Origin: Ypsolopha sequella
Taxonomy: Eukaryota; Arthropoda; Insecta; Lepidoptera; Ypsolophidae
Reading direction: 5' to 3'
DNA length: 64,000 bases
NCBI GenBank assembly: GCA_934047225.1
Contig: OW203988.1
Span: 3,196,229 to 3,260,228 of the forward strand
The notes beneath the pieces are model-generated. The model was not told where the DNA came from and searched no databases. It saw nothing but the letters and a program-made list of their open reading frames with translations. The position numbers and the translations under genes are program-made. Below are positions 11,301 through 23,300 of the stretch, in pieces; the stretch's first letter is position 1, and each line of letters starts with the position of its first letter.

Positions 11301-14300
11301 AAAATAGCATTTTGGTGTTATCCATGCACTTGAGACATGTAACTTTTAGTTCCCCTTCATCTTCATCTACATCATCCACAATACACGCATATGTATAAAC
11401 AGTAGTTAATCGTTTACCTCCTTTAAAATGCACTAATATAAAATTGCCACGATCAGGATTAGTTAGCAAAGGTTCCTCATATTCTTCAATTACTTCTTGA
11501 TCATTCTCTGCATCATATTTGCTGTCTTCACTCTCAGCATAGGGTACTATCATCTCATCTTCTGATGAAGAACATTCTTTCCTTATTGCTTCTATTCTTA
11601 TCTTTTTTGTAGTATCTGAACGTGACGTCTTTTTCCCTTTCCTTTTCGTTGTCTCTTGTATATTAGAACTCTTTTTTTTAGATTGCTTCTTCAGTTTTTC
11701 TTCTTCAGCATTTTTCAATTTTTCTTTTACTTCGTCTGATGTGAGAACTTCACCAAACACACTTTGTTTGAGGCGTGGTATTACAACTTTTTTCTCTTTT
11801 CGAGGAGATTTATTGATGCCAAAAATGTTTTCTAAAGTATTTTTACTTGGTGAAGGAATCTCTTCATCAGCGGTAACAGAATTTATAAAGCATCCAATTA
11901 TTTTCTGTTTCACGATTTCACTGGTTGTAGTATCTAGGCTTATTAACTTCAGAATGTCGTTGACTAAAGGAGCTACTTTGCTATTTTCATCCATGGTACT
12001 AAGGCTATTGACACAACTAGAACCCTGAGGTGCACTGCAAGAAGATGGCATAGCCATGTCATTTCTTTGCTCACAATCATATAGTAAATTATCACTAATG
12101 TGTACTTGTCGCTCCTGAGTTTGAATTTGTGCTGAATCGAAATTTATTGTTTTGGATTGTTTGCATATATCGCTTTTTCTGGCTGTGAAGTTGCACGGCA
12201 ATTATTTAGAGCTTCGGTGTTTACCTCGTTTGACGCTGATTCATTTCTAGATGTAGATGGCAAAGATTCAGTTGATATATCTCCACCACTTGTAGGTATA
12301 GTATCTTCAGATATCATGTTAGACATATTTTGCAGCATAGTTTGATATATTTTGTACTCTTCGGGATTAAATTTTTTTTTTGGAAATTTTGAGGCGTCAA
12401 CTGGATATACTTCTGTAGTATTAAAACCAGAAACGATTATATCTAATTTGAAAGATTCGACCCATACCTGGCCCAACAACTCGCTAAATTCTGAGTGTGA
12501 CAATCTTCCACTGCCCTTTCCCATTTGCTTAATCCCATATTCAACTAATTTCTTCTCCCACAATGTTTTTACCGGTCCAAAAACTGTTTTGTCTAATGGT
12601 TGCAATCGGTCTGTCAAATGGCTAGGAAATTTCACTAAAATTATGTTAGCATTATCTGCTGCCTCTACAATTCTAATGCTTATATGACTAGTGTGTCCAT
12701 CGCATATCAGAAGAGCTTTATGGTTTGGCTCATTTCGATCTTCACGTACTTTATTGACGAATGGGATAAAGCATTTGGTCAACCAATTGAAGAACACTGG
12801 CTCCTCCATCCAGCCGTTTTTTGTTGCTGCATATAGTGTGCCCTCGAGAGCATGTTCAGATGTCCATCTAGCTTGAACAGCTGCACCTTTGAAGACAATT
12901 AGAGGAGGGAGATATTTTCCATCAGCAGATACACACGCAAGAGCACTAGCAGATTCTCTGCCCGAACCTCCCGATACCCGGGAAAGAGCCTTGCCTTTTT
13001 CTCCTATTCCTCTCAGTCTACTGGGGTCATTTTGGAAGCCACTTTCATCGGCGTTAAAGATGTACATAGGTTTATCAGACAAACCATTATTGTGTACTGT
13101 TCTAAACATTATGTCATAGAAATGGTACACAATAAAAGGTTTTCGAGCATCCTTCCGCGCCTTTTGTAAATGTTCAGGTTTTTTTAGGCTTAAGTCTGGG
13201 TGCCTTTTCATAAAATTAAAATACCAGTCGTCACAGGCGTATTATTTTTAAAAGGTGTTTTCAGAGCACTTGCTTCCACATATTCTTTTACAAGTTGTTT
13301 TAATTCTTCTCTTTGTACAGGATAACCCATCTCAGCACGAGTCTTCAAGCACGAAACAATGTGGTTTTCTACATTGTTTGGAAGAACTTTTGGAACACCG
13401 GCACCCATTTTTTCAAAATCAATTTTTCTTCCCTTTATCCGATGATAAATCACTGAAATGGGGACACCATATGCTTCTTCTGCTTTTCTATAAGTCTTTC
13501 TATTTTCTTTAACATCCTCGACCGCTTTCTTTAGATTTTCTAAGGAGTATTTATTCTCTCGCTTTCTGACATAAACACGTGGCATACTGAAGACCTGAAA
13601 AAAAGTTCACTTTCACCCCACTATTCTATTGTACTAAAATGTATGTGGCAACATATATTTTTTACAATTACCCCAATATTTACAATTACCCCTTTTTGCG
13701 TTTACAATTCCCCATAAACATTTTTTTTATGGGTAATTGTAAACGTCGTTTTGCCGCGTGTATGGGAATGTTTTTGGTTAAAACAAGTATAATATGTAAA
13801 GCACATTTATTTACCTATCCATTAAAACATGAAACAAGTGAACTTACCCAGTAATTTTATACAATACACCAGTTTATTCAATTATATGACTAATTAATAA
13901 TTGTTTTTTTTTGGGAGCACTTTTGACACACACTTTAAAGTGAGGTTATGCGGACGCCGTTAGAAATCTGTCATTTCCGTCATAGACAAAAGACTCAAGG
14001 TGCGTTCCGTTTTGGTAGCAGTCCGAAAACGTGCAAGATACAAAAGTTATTAATGCTGTTTACAACTACCCCTGTTTACAATTACCCAGGTTGACACAGT
14101 AGTAGTGGTAATGTTTCCTGAAACTTGGATATATTTTTGAAAATAATTGGGCAACTGGAAATTTTAATAAGAAAACGAAGTATTTCGAAGTCAGTTTTGT
14201 ACTGATTAAAAGAAAACAAGCGATGCTCTGAATTGAAGTGATATAACAAAGGTAATATGACGAAATAATGAACACCAGAAATTTGTTATAATCAAATCAG

Positions 14301-17300
14301 AAAGTGCTAAATAGCAATTTTAATTGACCGACCATTGGAGTGATTTCACAATCCATTAATAATAAGATTTCAACATGGGTTAAGCAGATAAGCACTTAAC
14401 TTAAACTAAAGCTTTTGGTATATTGATTTTGATATTGAAAACTGTTATATGCGTAATATGATATTATTATATTAATATGCGAAATATGAAGTATCATCAG
14501 AGCTTACTTTACTGCTAATGCATGGAATGAAATATTGGTTGATAGTGACAGAAAGATATTACAGGACTATAATTCCCAAGAAAGTAACTAAATATGTAAT
14601 TATTCCTGACATACTAGCCTCAGCGTCATCCGCACCATACGTGGCTCATTGAAAACGTGCCATTGGGATAAAATGTATAATCATGGAAGGTCTATCCAGT
14701 AATTGAAATGTACGATCGAGTCGTGGCAGAGAAGAAAGCAGAAAGCTATACCATCATTACATACTTGTATCGCCTCGTATATAGTATCAACGTTAATCAA
14801 ATGACTCGTCTAACAGAATTTATAATTGACTATGCGTCAGAATAAATGAGTATGTCGTTGGAACGGGTGACATGCGAGGAGATTTTGTTTTATCAATATT
14901 CTGACGTAGTAATTAAGTAACCGTTTTTAGAATTGATGAAGACAACTTTTTTAAAACTTTTGTAAACTAAAACATTGACTTATAGGTGTAATTTTGTTTT
15001 CGACATTTATTCATCGTCTTTTAATTTAAATAAACTCATACTTAAAATAGTTAATTATATTAAATACTACGCATAAATATAAATAATCGTGCATTAAAAT
15101 TTTTCTCTACATGTGTGTAATAAACCTGAAAATGTTATTTAAAATGTGATGTGGGTACAGGCTTTCAAATTTGCAAACGTAAATGTACCAAATGTAGGTC
15201 ACAGCAAAAATATCAAACGGGACCCTACCACGAATAAAATATCTTTGACGCTTGTTGAACACCAAAATCGTCAGGAAAACGGCACGGTTTCCGAAACTAA
15301 TCTTATTAGGAAAAAATAAAGTCAGAAAATAGCCGACCCTGACGAATCGGAAATAGAAATATCTTGAACGGAAGTAGTACTAATTATGTTATCCACGGCT
15401 CACGCTATTTGCGGTTTATTTTCATACGAATTCCCTTATCCAAATAACTGGAGAGGTATTACTGTCAACACTAAGGTTGAAGAAGTAACATACACTGATG
15501 TCAAAAGCAATATCTAAGCAAAATTCTGACCTGGGGAAGTTTAAATATCATGCCAAACGAAAACCAACTCTATAATTTATTCTTTAAGAACTTTCTTCCT
15601 TGAATTATATACGAAGTTAAGGCTTTTGAATGTTGGGAAGGTTGGTATCCAAATATCTATGTTTTGCGTGTAAATAGGCTTGGGTGAAGCGTTACACCAG
15701 GTGTTGAGTTCGTGTGGAGAAATCGATGGCGCGAGGAGGGTACATGCTATTATTACAGATGCCGTTTATTTCAAGTGTCACTTTTGAAATTAAATTTTTA
15801 CTGCAATTAGATGAAGTTGCAAGTCAGAAGTCCAATTAGTGAAATGCTAATATCGTTTATCTGTGTTTGGGATTGCAGTTTAAATTAAACTATGCAAATT
15901 TTGCACGTATATAGTCGTTAATTTAATATGTTAATTTCAGTCACCATTAATTCTCGTTCTATGGCAAGTTACACAGACCCATTAGCGGATGAAGAACAAT
16001 GTCTCGTTAATTAATTCAATATAAGTGCAAGGAAAGCCCCCTGCATCCTAAAAATAAGTTCGCCCATTTAGGTTTTTCTGGTTAGTTTCTCAAATTAGTG
16101 GAAATATTAAACAAAAGTCACAAAACGTACCAACCAGATCAGAAAAATTTTAAAAATATTAAAGTAAACATTTAATATAATTTACTTTAAATAATTTACA
16201 TTAACAATATAATATACTTAAATTCGCAGTTTTAATTTTTTTGTATTGACTTAACGTTTTTTTAATTCATGTATTATTTTGTTACAGATATGACAAATTC
16301 AACAGACCTAGACCACAGCGAGCCACCACCAACCCCAACAGTACCTCTTCGACCCGAATACGCCCATCCAGCAGGGGTTGAAGCACTGGACCCTTATAAT
16401 TCTGAAAAGAACCCACCTCCTCACCATCGTGACTATCTCGAAGAAGATTACGACAGTGAGTCTCATAAAGAAGATGACCATGAGAATCCAGAAGAAACTG
16501 ACGAATTACCTTCTTTATCAGGGGATCATTTGCTTCAAAGTTCAACAGATGATCTGCCGATGTTCTTACAAGAACCTCAACATGCATTTGTAGTTCGAAA
16601 TAAGCCAGCCACATTGCGATGTCGCGCGGCAAACGCTTTGCAAGTTTACTTCAAATGTAACGGTGTCCGTTCGGTCGCAAGTACTCAGTTCGAATTTGTG
16701 GACCCTCAAAGTGGTGTGCGAATTGTGGAAGCCGAGTGTAATGTGACTAGAGACCAGTTGGAAGAATACTTTGGTGATGATCGTTTCACGTGTAATTGTT
16801 ACGCTTGGAGTAGCCGAGGCGATATTCGAAGTCAGCCGGCTGTTGTTGAGTTAGCATGTAAGTATAACAGTTCTTATCCCTTGTCTAACAAAGCGGAACA
16901 TAAAATTTTACGGAGTTTTTGCTTTCCGTTATCTAATAACCAAATCCGATTATGGATTAAAAATACAGAAATACCATCACGGTTGTTTAGACAATGACCT
17001 TTGTTTTATAGTTATCTGAAGAATTTACACCAAAAATCAGTTAATCCCAGTTTACGACCCTGCTATATCAACCACGTTTTACCGTCATAAAACCTATTCT
17101 TAGCACCGTCTATTTAAAATACACTTTCTACACCATTAGCCCAAGGAAACGTACAGTAAATCTTTAAGTTAGACCGTACGAGTGACACTTTTACGCTTCC
17201 TTACAATCCTGTATGTATTATCTTAAATAGACCTTGTAACAAACCCTTGTGGAGGTGCGTTTATATTTTAAGCTCTCAAGGAACAATTAAAACTGTCAGG

Positions 17301-20300
17301 CGGAGAATTATTTAGAACGGGTGTATTACAGTTGCTGTTTCATATAATTAGTATGAGTGGGAATGTCTCTTGGTTCTGTTTGGAGTATATCTATCTACGA
17401 GTATATTTAGACGTTTATGAGCCTCCAAACGAAAGCGGCTGTAGAGAGTGCTTCAAAGCGAACGCTTGAAATGTTCTGTCACTTAGTATTTTCACTGCAC
17501 TTGTTTCACTATGTTCATGCTTTACTGTTGCATTATTAAAAGGAGATGTATATTTAACATTGTTAATTGCAACTCATAAAGTAAAATTCGCTATTAATTC
17601 ATATTTTATGTAACAGGCAAACCCAATTTTAGGTTAAACTAATTCGGTTTAAACTACCTTTGTTAATCCAAGGTCAAGAAAAACCAAATTCTCCTAGAAT
17701 AAACAATTTATCTATCTGAAACGGCAAAATAGCTATCCTGAAACTATAAGCTTTTGTGACTGTGACAGATTCGAGGAGATCTTACTCAAAGAGAAAGGAT
17801 CTTTTCAGTCAACTTTACGAAAACAAGTTCAAAAGCTCTTTTTTCACATGAAAAAAGAACTTTCTTTCTTTCTAGTTTTCTTCTTCTCGTCTGTTTAGCA
17901 CATTGAAATAATTAGTTTTATTGTTGTATTTTTTATGAACGCAGATCATAGGTTAAACACTAAGAAATCCAGTTTCAAATTTTGCCACACTTATTACTTC
18001 TTTAACCAACGATATCTTTAAACACACCCCAAAATTTTTGTTTTAAGTTAGAAAATCTTGCTTATCCTGAGAACAATTTGTTTTAATATATTTAGAGGTA
18101 TATCTATTGTTCTTTTATGTACCTTAGCTTTACATTTAACTAGACATAGACCTTTAATATTGTCGACTTTTTATTTCATTTGTCTTTACAGCTAACTGCT
18201 TTTTAAGTAAGTCTATTGTTTACTTACTTTATCAAGAAATTGCTTATTTGTTTATAATAAACATTTAAAAAAAATCTCTACACATACATTTTGGGCAAGC
18301 GCACTTCATTCTAGTTCCCCCTTTCTTCCAGGCGCGGTATTTGACCATCATTTTTATATTCAGGCATAATTGATGTATTATTTGCACGGATTTGTTTCTT
18401 TGGAAACCAATTTCAACATTATTTTTTATTTGACTATATTTTTTATTTGATGTTTTCTCTCAATTTTTCAGGAAAGTGATGGCTAGATAATTATTAATTC
18501 AAAAGGTACTATAAAAATACATTCTGAGAAATCTGGAATTTAAACATTATTTATTGATGTGTGCGAGTGCGGTAAAATAAAAAATTATTCCGTTTTGAGG
18601 TAGGAAACTGGTGATACTATTAGTACTACCTAATGTTTTGTTCAGAACCAAACCTGAAATTTTAGGTGTCTGTACTTCTTTAATTACAAAAGCTCTTTCT
18701 GTTGGTAATTTAAGTAACCTACCAACTCCGTACCAATTTTATTCACTCAACGTCCGCAAAGATACATAAGATAATTAAACACAAGTCCGTTACTCCCATT
18801 CCGAGCTTCCATTACCACGTAACAAAACTGAGTTAGAGACCACAACAAGAAGCTTTAGCCCCTCCCCCCCCCCCCCTCCATAAGTCTCACAACTGAACAT
18901 AAATCTAACAAATGGTCGTTCCGACATTTATTTAATATGCACGGAAGATTTACCTCTCCCAAGCATTGAATTTAATCGAGGCCTAGCGTAATGGGTTTCA
19001 CGAACACTGGTTTAAATTAGAGATGGATGATGGCTGGTTGTTATACTTGGACCTTTCACGGGGCATACAAAATTCAGTAGGTGAATGTGATGCGAGGAAT
19101 TTGGACACCAATGAACATAATTTTCTTTCAAACAAAGCTAATTAAAAACTAAATCTGTCCATAAAACTGTAGCTGTATAATTATAAATTAATATAATTAT
19201 ATTTATATAATTATAATAAACTGTAGCTGTAGATGTATAATTCTATCACATATATAAAATTTACTGTTATATCTCAAGTATAAAAGCCAATAAAAATATT
19301 ATTAAAAATGTGCTAAAATGTTTAATGTCCAAAACACATTTGTGTGACAAAAGGTTGATGGCTACTATAATCCATTAAAGATTGCAATAATTCATCTCGT
19401 TTTCACAATACATATTGATAAAAATAGCTACTTTGGAATCACTAAATTGATTTATATTTTAACATAATATTTAATCCTAATGAAAAAAATTAATCATATT
19501 TTATTTTGTTAATAAATGATGTTATTAAATTATTAAATTATACTTTACTACCTTTATAATACAGTTAAATATTTATAAAGTTGCATGAAGAATCCGTTCT
19601 AATGGTACCCAAGTTTGAAATATTTAACGAAGAGAAATGCGTGTTTATGAATTAACTGTTAAACTTCATACAGATACGGATATGGCAGTGGCGTGCACAG
19701 AACTTTTTTCCGGAAAAGCAATCAGAAGGTCAAGTACAACAATAAAAAAAATATGAAAAAATTTAAATAACACTTTGAAAAAAAAAAGTTTGTATGACGC
19801 CAGGGTAGGCACTGCCTACCCTAGAGTGAAAATTTTCATACAAACTTTTTTTTTTCAAAGTGTTATTTAAATTTTTTCATATTTTTTTTATTGTCGTACT
19901 TGACCTTCTGATTGCTTTTCCGGAAAAAAGTCCTGTGCACGCCACTGGGATATGGGCGGTAGAAGACAAGAAGCTAAAGTGGGTTATTCTAAAATTACCA
20001 GCGGAAATTCTCAACTTTCAAATTATGAGTTTTGATGAAATGTTCAAGCTCCGCCCGTTTCTAATCCGGAAACAACATCATCTGCGTGTTTTGAAATAAA
20101 AATAAAAGCTTATTGACGTCTGGAATGAATTCATGGAAATATAAATGTAATACTATTAATATGTTAAGAAGCAATAAAGAAAATCAATTTCCATCATCAT
20201 ATCACACAGTGACTTTCATTTTAAATACATTTCTAAAGTACAAAAAAAAACGGCCAAGTGTGAGTCGGACTCGCGCACGAAGGGTTCCGTTATCTATAAA

Positions 20301-23300
20301 AACGGCAAAAAAAACATGTCTGTTGTATGGGAGCCCTTAAATATTTATTTTATTCTGTTTTTTAGTATTTGTTGTTAAAGCGGCAACAGAAATACATCAT
20401 CTGTGAAAAAAATTAACTGTCTAACTATCGCGGTTCATTAGATACAGCCTGGTGACAGACGGACAGCGGGGTCTTAGTAATAGGGTTCCGTTGGTTATCC
20501 TTTGGGTACGAAACCCTAAAACTCGACCAAGTGCGAGTCAGACTCGCGTACCTTGGGTTCCGTATCGTGGATGATGAATTTAATTTTGTCATTTCCTTTT
20601 CGTGAATTTCGCAACTGCATTATTTTTCCTGTAAACGTAAACATGTTTACACGTAAACATGTATGACCATGATTTTTTTCATATTTTTCCGTCTACCAGT
20701 TAGATAAGAGGGGACATTCATTTTTTATGGTTTTCCAAGGATTCCTCAAAATAGATGCAACTAAATAAATCCGAGTTGTATATTTTTACGATCAACTTCT
20801 CAGTTTAGTTAGTTTAGCATAAAGTTTGCGAACTCGCCTTTCCAAGCATAAAACATGTGGTTTTAGTCGGATAGCTTTAAATTCTTAAAAATGTATTTAA
20901 TTTGTAACTATGGAAAAATAAACAAAAAAAAATAAATAATTGTATTTTTATAAAATATTTTTTTCTTCTTTTTCATATTTCTCATTTGTGCTCAATTTTT
21001 TTTCAATCTCTATAGTTTTCCTGTAATTGGCCAGCTATGATCTATAATCGACACTTTTTTCATATTTTTTGGTCTACCAGTCTCGGAGATAAAAGGGGTG
21101 GGAACATACATATTTTTGTGTTTTTTCAAGGACCAGTGCCAGTTAATATTAGTAAAATTATATATTTTTAATTTGATACCAACATTGTATTTTTAGGATA
21201 ATATTTTTTATTTTTCTCACTTTTGTTTTGGAAACATTTTAAACAATTTCAAATTTTTCGTATTTTTTTTTATACCGTGATATTTGGGCAAATTGATGCA
21301 ATTTTTTGTCAAATTTCAAGTCTTTGTCTTTAACGGTGCTAAAGTTATTTGGGTAGTTCTTTTTTTTTACCTACAATAACCGGTCTCCCGCTAGAAAAAA
21401 ATCGTTTTTTTTCTTATTCCTGCGTGATTGGATGAAATGGGGTTTAAGTAGCGCTTATGAACATTTTTATGACAGATCTTTGTCGGTATTAAATTTTTAT
21501 TTGTGTTTAAATCTACCAAAATTATCGTGACAGAAGTGACAAAAAGTGTGACAGAAGCGTTTTTCATACAAAATGAAGGTGTCTCCCATCACCTCACGCC
21601 GCATTTGTATTGTTCAGGTAAAAAAAAATCGTATGACACTGAAGTTACTAAAATTTTAATTAAAAAGCTTAGATTTCAAATTTAATTAAACACTCAATAT
21701 TTATAATTAAAAATAGAAATTACGAAAAGAAAAAAAATACTTTATCCATGTCTCCAATGGTGGTGTTTTTTTTTGCTATCCTCTGTCACACATGAGAATA
21801 CCAACAGTATTATGCGCTAAATGGTTTTCATTGACCGTGGCATTGCCCATTGGACCCCCCTTCCTCCTCCCGCCGTGCTTCGCGTTCCTGTGCCCAAACA
21901 AACCGAGTCAATCGCCCGAATGTGATCAGAGGAGGTGCGTGTGTTTATTCGGCGGCCACTCGGTCACGTTAGTTTTAGGTTTTAAATTGGCGTCGTTTAT
22001 TATTGTTTTATCTAAACCTAAACTGTCTTTAGTTCACCTTTCGCAGAAATCTTTTATGTTTACAGCATTTATTTTAGTATTGATGTAAGTAACTTGAACA
22101 TAGATATTTTACACCCCTGTCACGGTACCCCGCTGTAACAATTAACGTGACCGAGGGGTAAGAGTCGTTACAGAGGTGTAAACTTTTCATTGACGTTGCC
22201 AGGTTTCAAAACGATTACGATCCCAAATTGTACAAACTTTTTATTTTTTGCACCTGAATGAAACCAATTTTAATATAATAACGTTTCTAGTTATTTCCGC
22301 GTCGAACATCAATTAAAATATTATTATATTTTTAGGTTTCGCAAAGATTAAGTAATAATCTATAAATGGCATTAACAGCTGCTGAGAGACAGCGTCGCTG
22401 TTGCGAAAAGCGAAAAAACAAATCACGCAATCTGCTGCAATTTGGGCACATTTGGACCCTATCCTAGATCTCGTTCAGAAAGACCTACCACGCGTCAAGA
22501 CTGTTCACGTGTTTTCTGATGGGCCAGCTACCCAAACAAACAAAAAAATTACTTTTACCTCATATCAACAAGATTTTTTAGGAATTACGGATTTGAGAAT
22601 ATAACCTGGAATTTCTTTGAAGGAGGACACGGAAAAGGCGCAGCAGATGGAGTTGGGGGACCCTTAAAACAGCAAACAGACAATAAAGTTGTAACTGAAC
22701 ATGACATTGCTGATGCAGCTCAGTTTTTAATGGCTCTTAAAGACTCCACTAAGATAAAGCTCTTTTACGTGACTGATGATGACATCGCAAGGGTTGCCGC
22801 AATCATTCCAAAGAATGTTGTTCCGTTGCAGGGCACAATGCAAGTCCATCAAGTTTTTACTCAGAGTCCGGGGTCATTAAAGCATCGGGTGTTAAGTTGT
22901 TTCTGCAAAAAATCATGTTCTTGTCACAGAACTAAAACTTATCGCCCTGTATCAGAAACACCTAAAAGGGGTCTCAAAAATAACAACAGCAGTCACGATG
23001 ATATTGAGGACCCCTTGCGTGATATAATAAACATTGTAATTGCTCCTCGAGAAAGCGTTTATGATATCGTGTATTCCCCGAGTTCTAGGTCAGAAGAAGA
23101 TAACGAGATATTTGTGAGTCAGAATGATCCCAAAGAGCCTAACGCAGTGCTCAAAGAAAATAATGATTTATTAATCGGCTTGAATTATAAAAATCTTTCA
23201 AAGCCTGATGAAGCTGTGCCTGGGACATCACATGAATATGACTTAATTGTAGATGATATTCATCCAACAAAAATAAAGAAAGATGTCCATGTTTTAGTTA

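Larger units (their letters stand above)
10581..14097 (-). mobile_element. Pogo/Tigger-like DNA transposon, 3.5 kb, frameshifted
   Basis: The ends form imperfect terminal inverted repeats: GGGTCAACCAGGGTAATTG at the left and, read from the right, GTGTCAACCTGGGTAATTG. The 7-bp direct repeat AGTAGTA flanks these ends (10574-10580 and 14098-14104). It lies in AGT-triplet sequence, so it may be chance, and a TA target site is the alternative expected for pogo. Arrays of a GGGGTAATTGTAAAC-like motif lie inside both ends, mostly pointing inward. Between them is a transposase gene on the minus strand. Size, structure and DDE motifs fit the Tc1/mariner superfamily, pogo/Tigger branch. The element sits in unc5 intron 1, antisense to the host gene. 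Confidence 0.85.

Noticed and set aside
12157..13119. Plus-strand frames opposite the pogo-like transposase
   Set aside because: Antisense shadows of the coding region, with no domain of their own.
16282..16632. Minus-strand open frame opposite unc5 exon 2
   Set aside because: Shadow of the exon; it has no domain and the plus-strand reading is a clear Ig domain.
21792..22088. 98-codon plus-strand frame near the left end of the 22-kb DNA element
   Set aside because: Hydrophobic and low in structure. It lies in the leader region of the mobile element and shows no known motif.
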